Shown: positions 8,064-16,553, numbered from the stretch's first letter. The stretch is DNA of 55,578 nt from Actinocatenispora comari (GCF_017312725.1 NZ_BOPO01000038.1:1-55578); one strand, 5' to 3'. Notes: a model not told the origin generated them from the sequence alone. Numbers and translations are program-made.

Positions 8064-9305
8064 GTGTGGTTGACGCGTGCGCGGTACCTGGCCCCCGACG
8101 GGACGTTCGGCGAGGCCGACCTCGAGGTCGCCGACGGGGTGATCGGCCGGATCGAACCGGCCGGCAGCCAACCGTCCGATGTGGACTGTTCCGGCCTGGT
8201 GGTGTTGCCGGGACTGGTGAACGGTCACTTCCACAGCCAGTCGACGGCGGTCCGCGGACTGGAGTTCGGGTACGAGATCTTCGACTGGTTCGGTGACTCC
8301 CCGGCCGGGCGGGCCCAGCAGCGCGTCGGCGCCTGGATGGACGACCCGGCGAACCTCGACCGGATCGCCGCCGTGATCCGGTACGAGTACCTCACCCTGC
8401 TGCGGCAGGGCGTGACGATGGTGGCCGACTGCGGTTTCGGCGAGCATTCGCCGCGGCTGCTGGCCGATGCCGGTGCCGCGGTGGGCATCCGGTCGCTGCC
8501 GCAGGCGTACGACGACTGGGTGGAGAAGGTGCCGGATCCGGCCGGGGTCACGGTCAACATCGAGTCGGAGGAGGACCTGACCGCCGAGGCGGTGGCGCTC
8601 GCCGAACGCTACCGGGACGAGTACCAGCCGATCTTCGCGCTGCACTGCCTGGAGACGGTCCGCCGGCGGGAACTCGTGGTGGAGCGGTGGGGTGCGTCGA
8701 CGATCGAGGTGCTTCGGCGGCACGGCCTGCTCGGCCCCCGTACGGTGCTGTTCCACGGCTGCGAGATGGACCGGGCGGACGTCGCACTGGTGGCCGAGGC
8801 GGGCGCCGCGGTGATGCACTGCCCGGTGTCGAACCTGGCGCTGCACGGGCGGATCCCGCCGGCGGTCGAGTGGCGGCGGGCGGGCGTCACCCTCGGCCTG
8901 GGTACCGACTGGGGTGACACGGACATGTGGGGCACCATGCGCGCCGCCTGGCTGCTGCAGCAGCGCGAGCCGGACCGGCCGCGCCGGGCCAGCCCGGCCG
9001 ACGTGCTCCGGATGGCCAGCCGCGGCGGCGCGCTCGGCTACTCGCGGGACGACCTGGGGGAGATCGCTTCCGGCCGGTCCGCCGACCTGGTGCTGCTGGA
9101 CGCCGACCGGCTCGGCCCGGCGCACCGTGACCCGGACACGCTGGCCTGGTCGGTCCTGACCGACGGGAGTGCCGCGCTGGTCCGGCACGTGCTGGTCGGC
9201 GGCGAGTGGGTGCTCCGGGACGGCGCGCCGACCCGGGTGGACGGTGAGGCCGTCGGCGCCGAGTACCGGCAGATCGTCGCGGAACTCACCGGCGCCCCGG
9301 CCTGA
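8064..9305 (+). CDS. amidohydrolase of the cytosine/8-oxoguanine deaminase (TrzA-like) group
   Basis: A 413-residue metal-dependent deaminase-type hydrolase. GLVNGHFHSQ gives the metal-binding H-x-H (residues 55 and 57), followed by a His in FALHCLE, a His in FHGCEMD, HCPVSNLALHG, and the catalytic Asp in LGLGTDWGDTDMWGTM. SADLVLLDADR leads to the C-terminal sandwich. The pattern is that of TRZ/ATZ or cytosine deaminase relatives that deaminate N-heterocycles. I chose the GTG at 8064 because TACGGT lies seven bases upstream; the ATG at 8022 would add 14 residues without a well-spaced ribosome site. Its end overlaps the converging MFS gene by 20 bases. Confidence 0.85.
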   Translation: MWLTRARYLAPDGTFGEADLEVADGVIGRIEPAGSQPSDVDCSGLVVLPGLVNGHFHSQSTAVRGLEFGYEIFDWFGDSPAGRAQQRVGAWMDDPANLDRIAAVIRYEYLTLLRQGVTMVADCGFGEHSPRLLADAGAAVGIRSLPQAYDDWVEKVPDPAGVTVNIESEEDLTAEAVALAERYRDEYQPIFALHCLETVRRRELVVERWGASTIEVLRRHGLLGPRTVLFHGCEMDRADVALVAEAGAAVMHCPVSNLALHGRIPPAVEWRRAGVTLGLGTDWGDTDMWGTMRAAWLLQQREPDRPRRASPADVLRMASRGGALGYSRDDLGEIASGRSADLVLLDADRLGPAHRDPDTLAWSVLTDGSAALVRHVLVGGEWVLRDGAPTRVDGEAVGAEYRQIVAELTGAPA

Positions 9306-10929
9306 TTCCCCGGCCGCCCCGACCGGCGGAAGGGTCCGGTCGGTGCGGGTCGAGGGTGCGGCGGGAGCGGGCGACGAGGAGCGCGGCCGCCGCGGCGGCG
9401 AGGACCGGGAGCAGGAACCCGGCGCGCGGGCCGTACGCGTCGACGAGCCGGCCGGCCGCCGCCGCACCGACCGCGACCCCGAGCGAGCACGCGCCGCCCA
9501 GCCAGGCGAACGCCTCGGCCAGCTGCCCCGCCCCGACCCGCTGCTCCACCACGGTGTTGCCGGCGATCACCGTCGGCGCGACCGCGAGCCCGGGAACCGC
9601 CACGGCCGCCGCGAGCAGGCCGAGGCCGGGGACGAACGGCAGCAGCGCGCAGCCGGCGGCGAGGCACCCGAACCCGACGGCGACCCGCCGGTACGGCGCG
9701 GACCGCCAGCCGATCGCGCCGTAGCCGAGACCCGCGCACATGCTGGCGACGCCGAAGCAGCCGTACACCGGGCCGGCCGCGGCAGCGTGCCCGTACCCGC
9801 CGGTGACCGCGGCGATGCTCACCTGGACGCCGCTGAACACGACGCCGGTGGCGACGAACGCGCCGGCCATCACGCGCAGCGCCGGTACGGCCAGCGCGCC
9901 GGCCGCGCCGCGCCGGAATCGCCGCCGCCTCCCCGGATCCGACGACACCGACCTGCCGCGGGTACCGCACGCCAGCGCCCCGCCCACCGCGGTCGGCGTC
10001 GGCCTCCCGCCCATCGCTGGCGGCGCGGGTGGGCCGCTCACTGCGGTCGGAGCCGGTACCCCGGTCGGCGTGGTCGGAGCCGATACCCCGCTCGTCGCGG
10101 ACGGCGTGGCGGGCGCGGACGTGGCCGACGTCGGAGCTTCGGGTGCGGCGGTTCGCGACGACGGTGCGCGGGCGGGCGAGCCGGACCGTCCGGCGGTCGG
10201 TCGCGGAGGTCGTTGGACCGCCATCGCGACGCCACCGGTCAGTACCAGCAGCGCGGTGAGCAGCGGGGCGAGGACCGGTTGGACGGTGCTGCCGAGGACG
10301 GTGGCGAGCACCGGCCCGACCACGAAGGTGAGATCGTCGGTCAGCGATTCGAGCGCGAACCCGGTGGAGAGCACGGCCCGGTCCGGCGTCAGCGACGACC
10401 AGCGGGCCCGGGTCAGCGAACCCGCGGCGGGCGTGCAGAGGCCGGCGACGGCCGCCGTGGCGTACCAGAGCGGTGGTGGTGCGGCGGTCGCGACCGCGAC
10501 GACGAGACAGACCACGCCGAGCGCGTTGCCGGCGACCAGCGGCGGCAGCACCCGGCGCGGGCCGTACCGGTCGGTGAGGCGGGCGGCCAGCGGCCCGCCG
10601 ACGGTACCGGCGACGGCGAGGGTGCCGACGACCGCGCCGGCGGTCGCGTACCCGCCGGTCGCGTGCCGGATCAGCACGAGTACGCCGAGGCTGAGCATGG
10701 CGGCGCCGAGCCGGATCGGCAGCGACGCGGCGTAGTAGCGGACGGCGCCGGTGACGCGGATCGCCGCGGCGTACCGCCCGACGCCGGTGCGCAGGACCGC
10801 CACGCACCGGCCGAAGCCGGTGTGCAGAGCCGTCGCGCACCGGCCAATGCCGGTAGGCAGGCGGCGCCGTCGGGGTGAGGTGGGCAGGGTGGAGGCGGGC
10901 GCGGATCGCCGGCCGAGACGCGTCGGCAC
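9286..10929 (-). CDS. MFS-type transporter with N-terminal 11-residue repeats and long Pro/Ala linker
   Basis: A 547-residue major facilitator protein with 12 predicted helices; LTDRYGPRRVLPP in the first half is the signature loop between helices 2 and 3. Two unusual additions are seen. Residues 26-58 are three 11-residue repeats (TGIGRCATALH, TGFGRCVAVLR, TGVGRYAAAIR). The central cytoplasmic loop (about residues 240-335) is a Pro/Ala/Thr/Gly-rich linker with PTAVSG/PTAVGG copies. Substrate unknown, probably a drug or metabolite exporter. The GTG start follows AAAGGGA. It overlaps the end of the amidohydrolase gene by 20 bases. Confidence 0.8.
   Translation of the reverse strand: MPTRLGRRSAPASTLPTSPRRRRLPTGIGRCATALHTGFGRCVAVLRTGVGRYAAAIRVTGAVRYYAASLPIRLGAAMLSLGVLVLIRHATGGYATAGAVVGTLAVAGTVGGPLAARLTDRYGPRRVLPPLVAGNALGVVCLVVAVATAAPPPLWYATAAVAGLCTPAAGSLTRARWSSLTPDRAVLSTGFALESLTDDLTFVVGPVLATVLGSTVQPVLAPLLTALLVLTGGVAMAVQRPPRPTAGRSGSPARAPSSRTAAPEAPTSATSAPATPSATSGVSAPTTPTGVPAPTAVSGPPAPPAMGGRPTPTAVGGALACGTRGRSVSSDPGRRRRFRRGAAGALAVPALRVMAGAFVATGVVFSGVQVSIAAVTGGYGHAAAAGPVYGCFGVASMCAGLGYGAIGWRSAPYRRVAVGFGCLAAGCALLPFVPGLGLLAAAVAVPGLAVAPTVIAGNTVVEQRVGAGQLAEAFAWLGGACSLGVAVGAAAAGRLVDAYGPRAGFLLPVLAAAAAALLVARSRRTLDPHRPDPSAGRGGRGIRPGRR
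10756..10854 (-). repeat. 33-bp tandem repeat coding for 11-residue units in the MFS gene
   Basis: Three in-frame 33-base units lie near the 5' end of the MFS gene and encode TG(I/F/V)GR(C/Y)-type 11-mers before the first membrane helix. The units differ at several third and first positions, so the duplication is not recent. Each 11-mer could form an amphipathic helix turn with Arg on one face. Confidence 0.7.
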
Positions 10930-11238
10930 GGTGGTTCCCTTTCCGCTGCCGACGGGTCCAGCTCCGCGGGAGTCGTCCCGCGCGAAACCGGCGAGGCACC
11001 GGACCGCGGGCGTCCGCGTGACTCGGTCCGTGCTCCGAAGACCAGTAGCCGTCCATGGTGACGCGGGGCGGGACGCGGCCCCGGACGTCGGCTACACCCG
11101 GCAGGAGATGTCGGTGTCCTGGTACGACGACCATACGCCGAGTGGCCGGTGCTGTGATCCGTGGCGCCGCGGTACCGCCGGCCGCCGTTGCGGTGCGAGG
11201 CTGGACGAGCGACGTAGACAGGACACCGAGGAGCGCCG
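10930..11238. other. gene-free stretch between divergent genes
   Basis: Holds the MFS ribosome site on the minus strand (AAAGGGA just right of 10929) and the GAGGAG site of the next gene near 11230. An open frame from an ATG at 11108 preceded by CAGGAG begins MSVSWYDDHTPSGRCC, but it runs on out of frame into the next gene and has poor codon bias. Nothing else is recognised. Confidence 0.5.
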
Positions 11239-11877
11239 ATGGCCGTCATCCACCAGACCACGCTGGTACCGACCAAGCTCGACTTGTTGACCGGCTGGCT
11301 GCCGAAGCAGCCCTGGTACGTGGCGGGATCGGGCCGGCCGGAACTCGCCCGGGCCGGCGGGTTCCGGCTGGACGACCCGGCCGGCGAGGTGGGGCTGGAG
11401 TTCATGGCGGTCGCCGACGGAGCGACCACCTACCTCGTCCCGATGGCGTACCGCGCCGCGCCGCTGGCCGGCGCCGACGCGGCGCTGATCGGTACCGCGG
11501 AGCACGGGGTGCTGGGGCCGCGCTGGATCTACGACGGCGGCCACGACCCGGTGTTGGTGACGCAGCTGGTTGCGCTGATCCAGGGCACCGCCGAGCCGCA
11601 GGCGCAGCGGCAGAGCCACACGCCGGACCCGACGGTGGTGGCCCGGCCGGCGAGCACCGAACGGCTCACCGTGACCGGCATCGACACCGCCGACACCGCC
11701 GCCGGCACCGAACTGCGGGTGGCCACCGGGGCCGGCACCCTGACCGTACGGCTGCACCGGGTGCTGAGCGCCGCGCCGGCCGACGAGACGGTACCGGGCG
11801 TGGTCGCGACCTGGCTTCGCCCGGACGACACCCCGGTGCGCGCCAGCTACGCGACGGCGAGCTACCGCCCGGCCTGA
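11239..11877 (+). CDS. maltokinase N-terminal cap-like domain protein
   Basis: A 212-residue protein starting AVIHQTTLVPTKLELL-like (here AVIHQTTLVPTKLDLLTGWL), with LARAGGFRLDDPAGEVGLEF, YLVPMAYRAAPL, and LIGTAEHGVLGPRWIYDGGHDPVLVTQL. This is the cap domain seen at the N-terminus of actinobacterial maltokinases, here as a free-standing protein with a beta-rich C-terminal extension (TVTGIDTADT to RASYATASY). Stand-alone members are often annotated as 1,4-alpha-glucan branching proteins. No kinase domain follows in frame. The nearby APH-fold gene (12036-12794) is a separate kinase on the other strand. A role in sugar or glycogen metabolism is only inferred. Confidence 0.75.
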   Translation: MAVIHQTTLVPTKLDLLTGWLPKQPWYVAGSGRPELARAGGFRLDDPAGEVGLEFMAVADGATTYLVPMAYRAAPLAGADAALIGTAEHGVLGPRWIYDGGHDPVLVTQLVALIQGTAEPQAQRQSHTPDPTVVARPASTERLTVTGIDTADTAAGTELRVATGAGTLTVRLHRVLSAAPADETVPGVVATWLRPDDTPVRASYATASYRPA

Positions 11878-12035
11878 CTGCCGGTCCGCGGCCGGGGGAC
11901 GTCGATCAACCGACCCGAGCCGGTCGCGCCGGGCCCCAGCCGAGCGGTGCGGGGCGCCAGCGCCCCGGCGTGCGTGCCACCGGGCGGGCGCGTCCGGCGG
12001 ACCGGGCGGTGCGGCCGGCGTTGCTCGACGCGGGT

Positions 12036-12794
12036 TCACGCGAGCAGGGCGGTGCGCCACCGGTCCCGGCGTTGCTCGATGAACTCGGCGTCGTCGTGCC
12101 AGACCGTGCCGTGCCCCTCGGACCACAACCGCGCCCACGGCTGCTCGCCGCTGTCGGCGCCGCGCGCGAGCAGCTCGTACATCGCCCGCGCCGGCACCGC
12201 GAGCAGCTCGGCCAGTTCGTACCGGTCGGCCTCCGCCAGCCGGTAGCCGTCGGCGAGGGTACGCAGCCGGGCCGCGGCACCGTCCGCCCCGGTGCGCGGC
12301 GCGAGCGGGACGAACCCGTGCGCCGCGTACGCGAGGTCCCACAGCCGGCTGCCCGGCCCGGCGCCGTCCCAGTCGATGAACGCCGGCCGGTCGCCGAGCA
12401 CCAGGTTCCACGGCGCGAGGTCGTGGTGCGCGATGATCTCGTCGCCGTGCGGTGGCCACAGCGCCTGCCAGCGGGCGTCGGCCGGCGGCCGGAACCCGGC
12501 GACCGCATCGTGGTACTCCCGGATCAGCCGGCCGACCGCCGCAAGCGCGGCACTGTCCTCCAGCGCGTCGAAGTGGTCCGGCCAGGCCACGGTGCCGGGC
12601 AGGTACTCCAGCACCTGCCGGCCGCGCTCGTCCAGCCCGTACGGCCGGGGCGCGCCGCGGAAGCCGACGTCGGCGAGGTGGCCGAGCAGCGCCTGCACCG
12701 CCGGGGTCCACGGCCCGGCCGGCCGCCGTACCGTGTCGCCGACGCGTACCACCCCGGCGCTCACGTTGCCCCCGGTCAACGGTTCCTCGATCAT
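12036..12794 (-). CDS. APH-family phosphotransferase
   Basis: A 252-residue kinase starting MIEEPLTGGNVSAGVVRVGD after GAAGGAG. Catalytic loop IIAHHDLAPWNLVLGD contains H-x-D and Asn, and PAFIDWDGAGPGSRLWDLAY the Mg-binding Asp. The N-lobe shows VRVGDTVRRPAGPWTPAV, where DTVRRP replaces the usual Lys-bearing strand, and the C-lobe is helical. This is the common actinobacterial form annotated as an aminoglycoside phosphotransferase family protein, probably with a small-molecule substrate rather than clinical aminoglycosides. It is distinct in sequence from the APH at 1973-2719. Confidence 0.85.
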   Translation of the reverse strand: MIEEPLTGGNVSAGVVRVGDTVRRPAGPWTPAVQALLGHLADVGFRGAPRPYGLDERGRQVLEYLPGTVAWPDHFDALEDSAALAAVGRLIREYHDAVAGFRPPADARWQALWPPHGDEIIAHHDLAPWNLVLGDRPAFIDWDGAGPGSRLWDLAYAAHGFVPLAPRTGADGAAARLRTLADGYRLAEADRYELAELLAVPARAMYELLARGADSGEQPWARLWSEGHGTVWHDDAEFIEQRRDRWRTALLA

Positions 12795-12952
12795 CCGCGT
12801 ACGACTCCTTCGATCGGCTCGGGCCATCTTCACCTGCCGCCCGGCGCCGGCCGTACCGATATCGAGCCCGGCGCCGCGGCGTTCGCCCGGGTGTGCCGTC
12901 GCGGTGCACCGCACGCCGGTCGGCGCGGCGGCCGGGTGGGCATACTCGGCGG

Positions 12953-13438
12953 GTGATCGAGATTCGGCAGCTGACCGGCGACGACTGGGCGATCTACCGG
13001 GACGTGCGGCTCGCCGCGCTCACCGACGCGCCGTACGCGTTCGCGTCGACGGTGGAGCGGGAAGCGGCGTTCGACGAGTGGCAGTGGCGGGCCCAGCTCG
13101 GTCGCGCGACCTGGTTCGTCGCGTTGGCCGATCCGGCCGAGCCGCCGCTCGGCCTGGTCGGCGGGTTCGCCGAGGAGGACTCGGCCGACCTGCACCTGAT
13201 CGGCATGTGGGTACGCGGTGCGGTCCGTGGCCGGGGCGTCGCCGCCGGGCTGGTCGACGGGTTCCTGACCTGGGCGAAGGGCCGGCAGCCGGCGGGGGTG
13301 GTGCTGTGGGTCGCCGACGGCAACGACCGGGCCCAGGCGTTCTACCGCCGGTACGGCTTCGGCCCGACGGGCCAGCGGCAGCCGCTACCGTCGAATCCGA
13401 ACGTCGGCGAGGAGAAGTGGCGCCTGCCGCTCGGGTGA
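12953..13438 (+). CDS. GNAT N-acetyltransferase
   Basis: A 161-residue GNAT starting VIEIRQLTGDDWAIYRDVRL. The acetyl-CoA-binding motif is HLIGMWVRGAVRGRGVAAGL (R/Q-x-x-G-x-G/A), followed by VLWVADGNDRAQAFYRRYGF, the classic N-x-x-A-x-x-F-Y-x-x-x-G-F ending. The fold usually acetylates an amine on a small molecule or protein; the target is unknown. CATACT six bases before the GTG suggests a leaderless transcript. The VOC gene follows 50 bases later in the same direction and may be co-transcribed. Confidence 0.9.
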   Translation: MIEIRQLTGDDWAIYRDVRLAALTDAPYAFASTVEREAAFDEWQWRAQLGRATWFVALADPAEPPLGLVGGFAEEDSADLHLIGMWVRGAVRGRGVAAGLVDGFLTWAKGRQPAGVVLWVADGNDRAQAFYRRYGFGPTGQRQPLPSNPNVGEEKWRLPLG

Positions 13439-13488
13439 CCGCGGGCAGCGACGCGGAGGCGGAGCGGGGCGATGCGCTGGGGTGAGCG

Positions 13489-13842
13489 ATGCACGTGGTG
13501 ACGGTGCTGGACTGTCACGACCTGGGGCGGGTGGCGGAGTTCTGGGCGGCGGCGCTCGGCTACCGGATCGAGGGGGAGCCGGTCGGCCGCTACCTGAGCC
13601 TGGTGCCACACACCGGTGACGGCCCCGACCTGCTGCTGCAGCGGGTACCGGAGCCCAAGGCCGGTAAGAACCGGATGCACCTGGACCTGCGGGTGGCCGA
13701 CGTGGACGCCGAGGTCGACCGGCTGGTCGCGCTCGGCGCGCGCCGGCAGACCGCCGAGCCGGTCGAGGAGGCCGGCTGGAGCTGGCACGTGTTGACCGAC
13801 CCGGAGGGCAACGAGTTCTGCGTGCTGCGCCCACCGTCCTGA
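13489..13842 (+). CDS. VOC-fold (glyoxalase-like) protein
   Basis: A 117-residue single-module protein of the vicinal oxygen chelate superfamily: MHVVTVLDCHDLGRVAEFWAAALGY, then NRMHLDLRVADVDAEVDRLVALGAR and WHVLTDPEGNEFCVL. The His in MHLDL and Glu in EGNEFC are at the usual metal-ligand places. It matches the glyoxalase-like domain family (Glyoxalase_6) in length and motifs. Substrate unknown. Confidence 0.85.
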   Translation: MHVVTVLDCHDLGRVAEFWAAALGYRIEGEPVGRYLSLVPHTGDGPDLLLQRVPEPKAGKNRMHLDLRVADVDAEVDRLVALGARRQTAEPVEEAGWSWHVLTDPEGNEFCVLRPPS

Positions 13843-13959
13843 GCCGGTCCCCGCTCACGTCTTCCGGTATGCGCTTTCCCCGGTACCCGCCGTCCCGGTA
13901 CGTGGCCGCCGCGGTGCCGGTGTGCCGGGCGTACCGGCCGCCGGTGTGAGGATGGCCGG

Positions 13960-14517
13960 ATGACATCGACGTTGCAGACTTCACCGGCGCTGGAGCGGCC
14001 GGACCTGCTGGCCGAGCCGGTACTGGCCGCGTTGCGGTCCTGGTCGGTGCCGAGCGTGCCGGTGACCGAGGTGCTGGTCGCGGAGATCGACCCGGAGCTG
14101 GCCGACACCGCCGAGTTCTGTGCCGCGTACGGCACCACCCTGGACACCTCGGCGAACTGCGTCGTGGTGGCCGGTCGCCGCGGCGCCGAGACGAGCTACG
14201 CGGCCTGCGTCGTGCTGGCGACCACCCGCGCCGACGTGAACGGGCTGGTGCGCCGGCGGCTGTCCGCCCGGAAGGCGAGCTTCGCGCCGATGGACGCGGC
14301 GGTGGAGTCGACCCGGATGGAGTACGGCGGGATCACCCCGGTCGGCCTGCCGGCGGACTGGCCGGTACTGGTCGACCCGGCGGTGCTGACGGCGGGACGC
14401 GTCGTGATCGGATCGGGGCTGCGCCGGAGCAAGTTGTCGGTTCCCGGTGAAGTGCTCGGGATGCTGCCGAACGCCGAGGTCAGCGAGGGTTTGGGCCGAC
14501 CGGTTTCCGCGGACTGA
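13960..14517 (+). CDS. YbaK/EbsC-type aminoacyl-tRNA deacylase
   Basis: A 185-residue protein containing the YbaK/ProX-like fold: VTEVLVAEIDPELADTAEFC, NCVVVAGRRG, the RADVNGLVRRRLSARKASFAP helix with the conserved Lys, and EYGGITPVGLP followed by PVLVD and VVIGSGLRRSKLSVPGEVL. The G-I-T-P-V-G-L segment and GSG loop are the substrate-pocket motifs of the family, which clears mischarged tRNA. It is on the origin-proximal side of a DnaA-box cluster, and its transcript probably ends at the hairpin 14718-14749. Confidence 0.85.
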   Translation: MTSTLQTSPALERPDLLAEPVLAALRSWSVPSVPVTEVLVAEIDPELADTAEFCAAYGTTLDTSANCVVVAGRRGAETSYAACVVLATTRADVNGLVRRRLSARKASFAPMDAAVESTRMEYGGITPVGLPADWPVLVDPAVLTAGRVVIGSGLRRSKLSVPGEVLGMLPNAEVSEGLGRPVSAD

Positions 14518-14519
14518 GC

Positions 14520-14714
14520 CAAGTTGTCCACAGGTTGCCCGGTTATCAACAGCCGACCGCCATCGCTTGTGTACAAACCTGTGGATAACTTGAAGCGGCC
14601 CTGCTGACCTCGGAAAACGATCCATTCCTGATCTTGCAGCCATCGATCGCGGCGATGTTGCACGTGAAACATCGATCGGTACCGTGACCCGGTTGTGGAT
14701 AACGCGGTGGATAA
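14520..14714. promoter_or_regulatory. DnaA-box cluster between convergent genes
   Basis: Five DnaA-box-like 9-mers fall in 195 bases: TTGTCCACA at 14524-14532 (+), TTATCAACA at 14543-14551 (+, one change), TTATCCACA at 14580-14588 (-), TTATCCACA at 14694-14702 (-), and TTATCCACC at 14706-14714 (-, one change). The first and third boxes lie in longer arms (CAAGTTGTCCACAGGTTG and CAAACCTGTGGATAACTTG) that form an imperfect inverted repeat. No gene lies here, and dnaA or dnaN is not adjacent, so this is not the classical oriC. A DnaA titration or regulatory locus is the natural guess. Confidence 0.75.
14656..14671. promoter_or_regulatory. parS site (ParB binding)
   Basis: TGTTGCACGTGAAACA matches the bacterial parS palindrome TGTTTCACGTGAAACA at 15 of 16 positions, the change being T to G at position 5. 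It sits inside the DnaA-box cluster in non-coding DNA. parS sites gather near the replication origin, which agrees with the crgA-pknB block 35 kb to the right. Confidence 0.85.
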
Positions 14715-14717
14715 CTC

Positions 14718-14749
14718 GACGGCCCGGCTCGTGGTCGAGCCGGGCCGTC
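14718..14749. terminator. hairpin terminator shared by converging genes
   Basis: Perfect 13-base arms (GACGGCCCGGCTC and its complement) around a six-base loop lie between the YbaK-like gene (+) and the DsbA-like gene (-). There is no T-run, as is usual in high-GC actinobacteria. Its position between convergent stops supports bidirectional termination. Confidence 0.7.
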
Positions 14750-14759
14750 GGTAGCTGGG

Positions 14760-15464
14760 TCAGATGGCGCAGGAGTCGTCGGTGCAGGTACCTGCCTGCG
14801 TGTCCGTTGTGTCACCGAGAGTGGTCAACGGGGTCGTCCTGGACTCGCGCTGCTGGACCTCCTTGAGCACCTCCAGCAGGGTGTCCGGCTCCTGGGCCCC
14901 GGACACCGCGTACTTGCCGGCCAGCACGTACGTCGGCACCCCGGTGATGCCAAGCTGTTGCGCCTCCGCGAGCTCGGCGGCCACCTCGGCGTTGCCCTCG
15001 TCCGAGTCGAGGAACGCGGAAAGCGCTTCCCGCTCCAGTCCTGCCGCAACGCCCACTTCCAGCAGTACGGCCGGATCGGCCACGTTGCGGCCTTCAGTGA
15101 AGTACGCCCGGAACAGCCCGTCGGTAACCGCGATGCCGTACCCCTCCCGCTCCGCGTACCAGGCGAGCCGGTGCGCCGGGAAGGTGTTGACGTGCTGCGC
15201 GTCGCCGAACCGGTAGTCCAGCCCGACCGCGCGGCCCAGCTCGGCCAGCTGGTCGTTCAGCTGCCGCACCCGGTCGAGCCCGCCGAACTTCGCGGCGAGC
15301 GCCGGCTGCAGCGGGGTCGGTTCGGTCGGCGCGGACGGATCCAGCTGGAACGGCCGCCACCGCACGGTGACGTCGCCGTCGAAACGCTCCAGGGCCAGTT
15401 CGAGTCGACGTTTGCCCAGGTAGCACCACGGGCAGGCCACGTCGGAGTAGATGTCGATGTCCAC
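14760..15464 (-). CDS. DsbA-family (FrnE-like) thiol-disulfide oxidoreductase
   Basis: A 234-residue cytosolic protein starting at the GTG at 15464 (VDIDIYSDVACPWCYLGKRR). The CPWC active site lies near residue 11-14. The helical insert RLAWYAEREGYGIAVTDGLFRAYF and the cis-Pro loop ITGVPTYVLAGKYAVSGAQ are as in the 2-hydroxychromene isomerase/FrnE group. No signal peptide is present, so it acts inside the cell, probably as a disulfide reductase or isomerase, or in a polyketide-type reaction as for FrnE. A short tail ends CTDDSCAI with two extra cysteines. Confidence 0.9.
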   Translation of the reverse strand: MDIDIYSDVACPWCYLGKRRLELALERFDGDVTVRWRPFQLDPSAPTEPTPLQPALAAKFGGLDRVRQLNDQLAELGRAVGLDYRFGDAQHVNTFPAHRLAWYAEREGYGIAVTDGLFRAYFTEGRNVADPAVLLEVGVAAGLEREALSAFLDSDEGNAEVAAELAEAQQLGITGVPTYVLAGKYAVSGAQEPDTLLEVLKEVQQRESRTTPLTTLGDTTDTQAGTCTDDSCAI

Positions 15465-15746
15465 GGTAGTTGCAACAGCAACAACCCTCCCGGGATTCCT
15501 TCGCCGGCACCATCGCCCCGGGCCGAGGCGGCGGAGGCGGCGATCGAGCCGTCCGCCCGACCTCGGAACCGCCGCTGCCCACCCGGCCGTGCACGCCGTG
15601 GAACCCGCGCCAGCCCGGCGCCGGCGCGGGTGAACCTGGCGCCGGACCACCGCCGTACCTGCGGGTAACCTGACACCGTTCGGGAACGGGGCCCGGCGGG
15701 GACTCGACAGCGCGTCCGCCGGCCTGAGGTAAGGGGGCGGACCGCC

Positions 15747-16553
15747 GTGCCGCGGCAGTTCAACAGCTTCGTCGCAGTGGGGGACAGCTTCACCGAGGGC
15801 ATGGTCGACCCGCGCCCGGACGGTACCTTCCGCGGCTGGGCGGACCGGGTCGCCGAGGTGCTGGCCGCGCGGAACCCCGACTTCCGGTACGCGAACCTCG
15901 CGGTACGCGGTCGGCTGTTCAAGGGCATCGTGAACGAGCAGGTGCCGGCGGCGATCACGATGCGGCCGGACCTGGTCAGCTTCGTCGCCGGCGGCAACGA
16001 CGCGCTGCGGCCGGGCTTCGACCTGCCGAAGATCAGCCGCCGGCTCGACTGGGTGGTCGGCCGGCTGTCCGACACCGGCGCCACCGTGCTGCTGCTCACC
16101 GCGGCGGACGTGACGTTCCTGCTGCCGGCACGGCGGGTGATCGAGGAGCGCGCCGAGGCGTACAACGACGTGATCCGGCAGACCGCGGCCCGGCACGGCG
16201 CTGTACTGGCGGATCTGTGGCGGGACCGCGGTTTCGTGGACCGGCGGATGTGGGGCTCCGACCGGCTGCACCTGTCGCCGGTGGGCCACCGCCGGGCGGC
16301 CGGGCGGGTACTCGAGGCGCTGGAGGTCCCGGTGGACGAGGCGTGGTTCGCCGACCTGCCGCCGGCCACGGCCCGTCCGTGGCTGCGGGCGCGCGGCGGG
16401 GACGTGCGCTGGGCCGGCCGCTACTTCGCCCCGTGGATCCGTCGTCGGCTGACCGGCCGGTCGTCCGGCGACGGCATCACCGCCAAGCGCCCGACGCTGG
16501 ACCGGATGGTCGAGGCGTCCGCCGCACCGCTGGACGACGGCGCCTCCAGGTAG
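15747..16553 (+). CDS. SGNH/GDSL hydrolase
   Basis: A 268-residue esterase-type enzyme starting at a GTG after AAGGGGGCGG. Block I is FVAVGDSFTEGM (nucleophile Ser), block II includes LAVRG, block III is FVAGGNDAL (oxyanion Gly and Asn), and block V is GSDRLHLSPVGH with the catalytic Asp and His. No signal peptide is visible, suggesting an intracellular acyl-ester hydrolase. The last 60 residues (YFAPWIRRRLTGRSSGDGIT onward) are basic and outside the catalytic domain. Monocistronic. Confidence 0.9.
   Translation: MPRQFNSFVAVGDSFTEGMVDPRPDGTFRGWADRVAEVLAARNPDFRYANLAVRGRLFKGIVNEQVPAAITMRPDLVSFVAGGNDALRPGFDLPKISRRLDWVVGRLSDTGATVLLLTAADVTFLLPARRVIEERAEAYNDVIRQTAARHGAVLADLWRDRGFVDRRMWGSDRLHLSPVGHRRAAGRVLEALEVPVDEAWFADLPPATARPWLRARGGDVRWAGRYFAPWIRRRLTGRSSGDGITAKRPTLDRMVEASAAPLDDGASR

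Noticed and set aside
11108-11290. Leader peptide MSVSWYDDHTPSGRCC with a Cys pair
   Set aside because: The frame has no stop before the next gene and continues through its start in another frame, and the downstream gene has no link to sulphur metabolism.
14520-14749. Chromosomal oriC
   Set aside because: Only five boxes in a short stretch and no dnaA or dnaN at either side. The classical actinobacterial origin has many more boxes between those two genes.
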